DNA of 6,190 bases from Chryseobacterium gleum (GTDB lineage Bacteria > Bacteroidota > Bacteroidia > Flavobacteriales_D > Crocinitomicaceae). A program made the position numbers and the translations under genes. Numbering within the stretch: the stretch's first letter is position 1; every line of letters starts with the position of its first letter. Positions 4,806-6,190 of the stretch are shown one piece after another. Location of the stretch: assembly GCA_943326315.2 (NCBI GenBank), contig CALPSU020000158.1, forward strand, positions 1 through 6,190, in the 5' to 3' direction. The notes below the pieces were generated by a model. The model had not been told where the DNA came from. It saw only the letters and a program-made list of their open reading frames with translations, and ran no database searches.

Positions 4806-6190
4806 TTAAAATTTATAACTTATACCTAAACTTGGTAAAAGTGGAAATTGATATATTTTTTCGGATGTGATTCTGTTTACATAAAATATGTTTTTTCTAT
4901 TGTAAGCATTTGTTACACTAGCAATAATTTCAAGCACAGTTTTATTTTTGAATTTAAATTGTTTTTTTGCTGTAATATCAAGTCTATGATAATAAGGTAG
5001 ACGTTGACTGTTATAATCACCAAGTTTACTAGTTACACTATTAGAATTGTTGGTGTTGTAATTTGTAGTCACACCTTGATTAAATGTTTCTGATTGATAA
5101 AAACCTGCAGTAGGGGTAAATGGTAATCCAGATCCTAAATTCCAACGAACACTTAATTCAAGATCTTTTTTCTTTCCAAACATATAGGTTGAAACAATGT
5201 TAATATTGTTTCTTCTATCAAAAACTGGAGCATATTCTTGGAAGCCATCCCATCGCGTAGATTTCCCAAAAGAATAAACACCCCAAAAGAAAAAACGGTC
5301 TTTATTGTATTTAGCTAAAAGATCTACTCCATATGACTGTCCAGACTCAATAATAAAATCTTTTTTAGAAATATCAGGAATATCAGAGTTGTCAGAGTTG
5401 TCTTCGTATAATTTATTTGGATTAATATTACTTAATTGAGAGAAATATTTATAATATCCTTCAATATTTACAGTTATTCTTTTTGTTAAATCGTATTCAA
5501 ATCCTAAAATTGCATGCCAAGCATATTGAAGCCCATTTTTAATTGATTTATTTTGTTGAAATTGATTTATAAAACTTTCTTGAACATTTGTAGGAGCCGA
5601 AAGTAATCCGTTGAATAAATTTACAACATCTTTATCTGAAGAAGCAGAAGTGAAGTTTTGAGAGAATCTTCCTCCAGAAAATTTAAATCTTAATTTTTCT
5701 GTAGCATTGTATTTTAAACCAAGTCTTGGCTCAGGAGAAATTGTGGATAATGAAGCGTAAACCTGAACTCTGAAACTTGGTTGGATTACCCATCTTCCAA
5801 TTACTTTACGATAATTTACATACCCTCCAATTTCCGATGTGAAATTGTCTAATGTGATTTCTCTTTTTAATTCGTTGTAGGTTTTAAATTTTGTATTAAA
5901 ACCACTTAAATTAAAGCCATAATTAAATTCACCATCATTTTTTTTAATATGTGTAAAGTCAAAACCAAGGTCGTATCCACCAATTGAACTAGATCTTTGT
6001 TCAGATGCTATTTCATTGAAAGTTGTGTTGTATGAACTTCCGTTAACGTGACCTCTAATATAAGTGGAAGAACTATTTGGAACTACTAAAAAATTCATAC
6101 CTCCACCTGAAGCTTTAAATTCTAGATTTGCAGCATCATAAAAATTCACACTGTCTTGATTATGAAATCCGAAAGCACTAAATTTAGAAC
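4806..6190 (-). CDS. TonB-dependent outer-membrane receptor, C-terminal beta-barrel part (5' end outside window)
   Basis: The reading frame is open to the upper window edge and shows the last 460 residues, ending in TAA at 4808-4806. A GTG at 6149 is merely an internal Val codon: the frame continues upstream as ...SAFGFHNQDSVNFYD. By family, these receptors are 22-strand outer-membrane barrels that import siderophores, vitamins, glycans or peptides, powered by TonB-ExbBD. Visible here are many alternating, aromatic-rich strands separated by Asn/Ser/Asp-rich loops. The Bacteroidota-type C-terminal block is also present: LPYYHRLDI, NAYNRKN, then FPLLPSLGISYKF, with the terminal Phe used for barrel assembly. 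Plug, signal peptide and any carboxypeptidase-like N-terminal domain lie outside the window. No SusD-like gene follows; instead there is a terminator, so this is not obviously a polysaccharide-utilisation SusCD pair. The substrate cannot be told. Confidence 0.88.
   Translation of the reverse strand, partial: SKFSAFGFHNQDSVNFYDAANLEFKASGGGMNFLVVPNSSSTYIRGHVNGSSYNTTFNEIASEQRSSSIGGYDLGFDFTHIKKNDGEFNYGFNLSGFNTKFKTYNELKREITLDNFTSEIGGYVNYRKVIGRWVIQPSFRVQVYASLSTISPEPRLGLKYNATEKLRFKFSGGRFSQNFTSASSDKDVVNLFNGLLSAPTNVQESFINQFQQNKSIKNGLQYAWHAILGFEYDLTKRITVNIEGYYKYFSQLSNINPNKLYEDNSDNSDIPDISKKDFIIESGQSYGVDLLAKYNKDRFFFWGVYSFGKSTRWDGFQEYAPVFDRRNNINIVSTYMFGKKKDLELSVRWNLGSGLPFTPTAGFYQSETFNQGVTTNYNTNNSNSVTSKLGDYNSQRLPYYHRLDITAKKQFKFKNKTVLEIIASVTNAYNRKNIFYVNRITSEKIYQFPLLPSLGISYKF
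5383..5400. repeat. 9-bp in-frame tandem repeat in the receptor gene
   Basis: TCAGAGTTG is present twice in a row on the plus strand, encoding the doubled Asn-Ser-Asp in EDNSDNSDIPDIS. The stretch is polar and acidic between two predicted barrel strands, so it probably sits in a surface loop. Because the unit is three codons, gain or loss by slippage would keep the frame. Confidence 0.8.

Noticed and set aside
6147..6149. GTG as a start for a separate ~447-residue protein
   Set aside because: The frame continues upstream without a stop to the window edge, and the product is only the later part of a TonB-dependent receptor barrel, so this is an internal Val codon.

Overview
The window is AT-rich (roughly one third G+C by eye), and every gene I can support lies on the minus strand. 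Three things point to the phylum Bacteroidota, most likely the order Flavobacteriales. The long secreted protein ends in a type B (CHU_C-like) sorting domain of the type IX secretion system. There is a Bacteroidota-style TonB-dependent receptor ending in ...SYKF. The promoters fit the Bacteroidota -7 box TAnnTTTG, and the leaders lack a Shine-Dalgarno sequence. I cannot name the genus.

Layout in the direction of transcription, from high to low coordinates. (1) 6190-4806 is the C-terminal part of a TonB-dependent outer-membrane receptor; its plug and signal peptide lie outside the window. It is followed at once by a strong intrinsic terminator (4778-4748) whose 5' arm sits in a tandem 15-bp duplication. 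(2) 4684-1664 is a 1006-residue modular secreted surface protein. It has a signal peptide, two N-terminal globular domains, Ig-like and bacterial Ig-like modules, an internal pair of ~90-residue repeats, two PKD modules and the type B C-terminal domain. Its own TAnnTTTG box lies at 4713-4706. (3) 1623-1516 is a possible 35-residue single-pass membrane peptide. (4) 1437-487 is a DPM1/GtrB-type family 2 glycosyltransferase with two C-terminal membrane helices. (5) 481 to beyond base 1 is a GmhB/HisB-N-type HAD phosphatase, cut by the window edge and placed 5 bases after the glycosyltransferase.

The window is therefore three transcription units: the end of a receptor gene, a single-gene unit for a T9SS cargo, and a two-gene unit for lipid-linked sugar transfer plus sugar-phosphate dephosphorylation. 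The last two genes plausibly feed cell-envelope glycan synthesis, but their substrates cannot be read from the sequence. I see no mobile element, CRISPR array, rRNA or tRNA. This looks mostly like ordinary chromosomal flavobacterial sequence. The points worth checking are the small peptide, the HAD protein that has lost most of the GmhB zinc site, the duplicated terminator arm and the architecture of the big surface protein.
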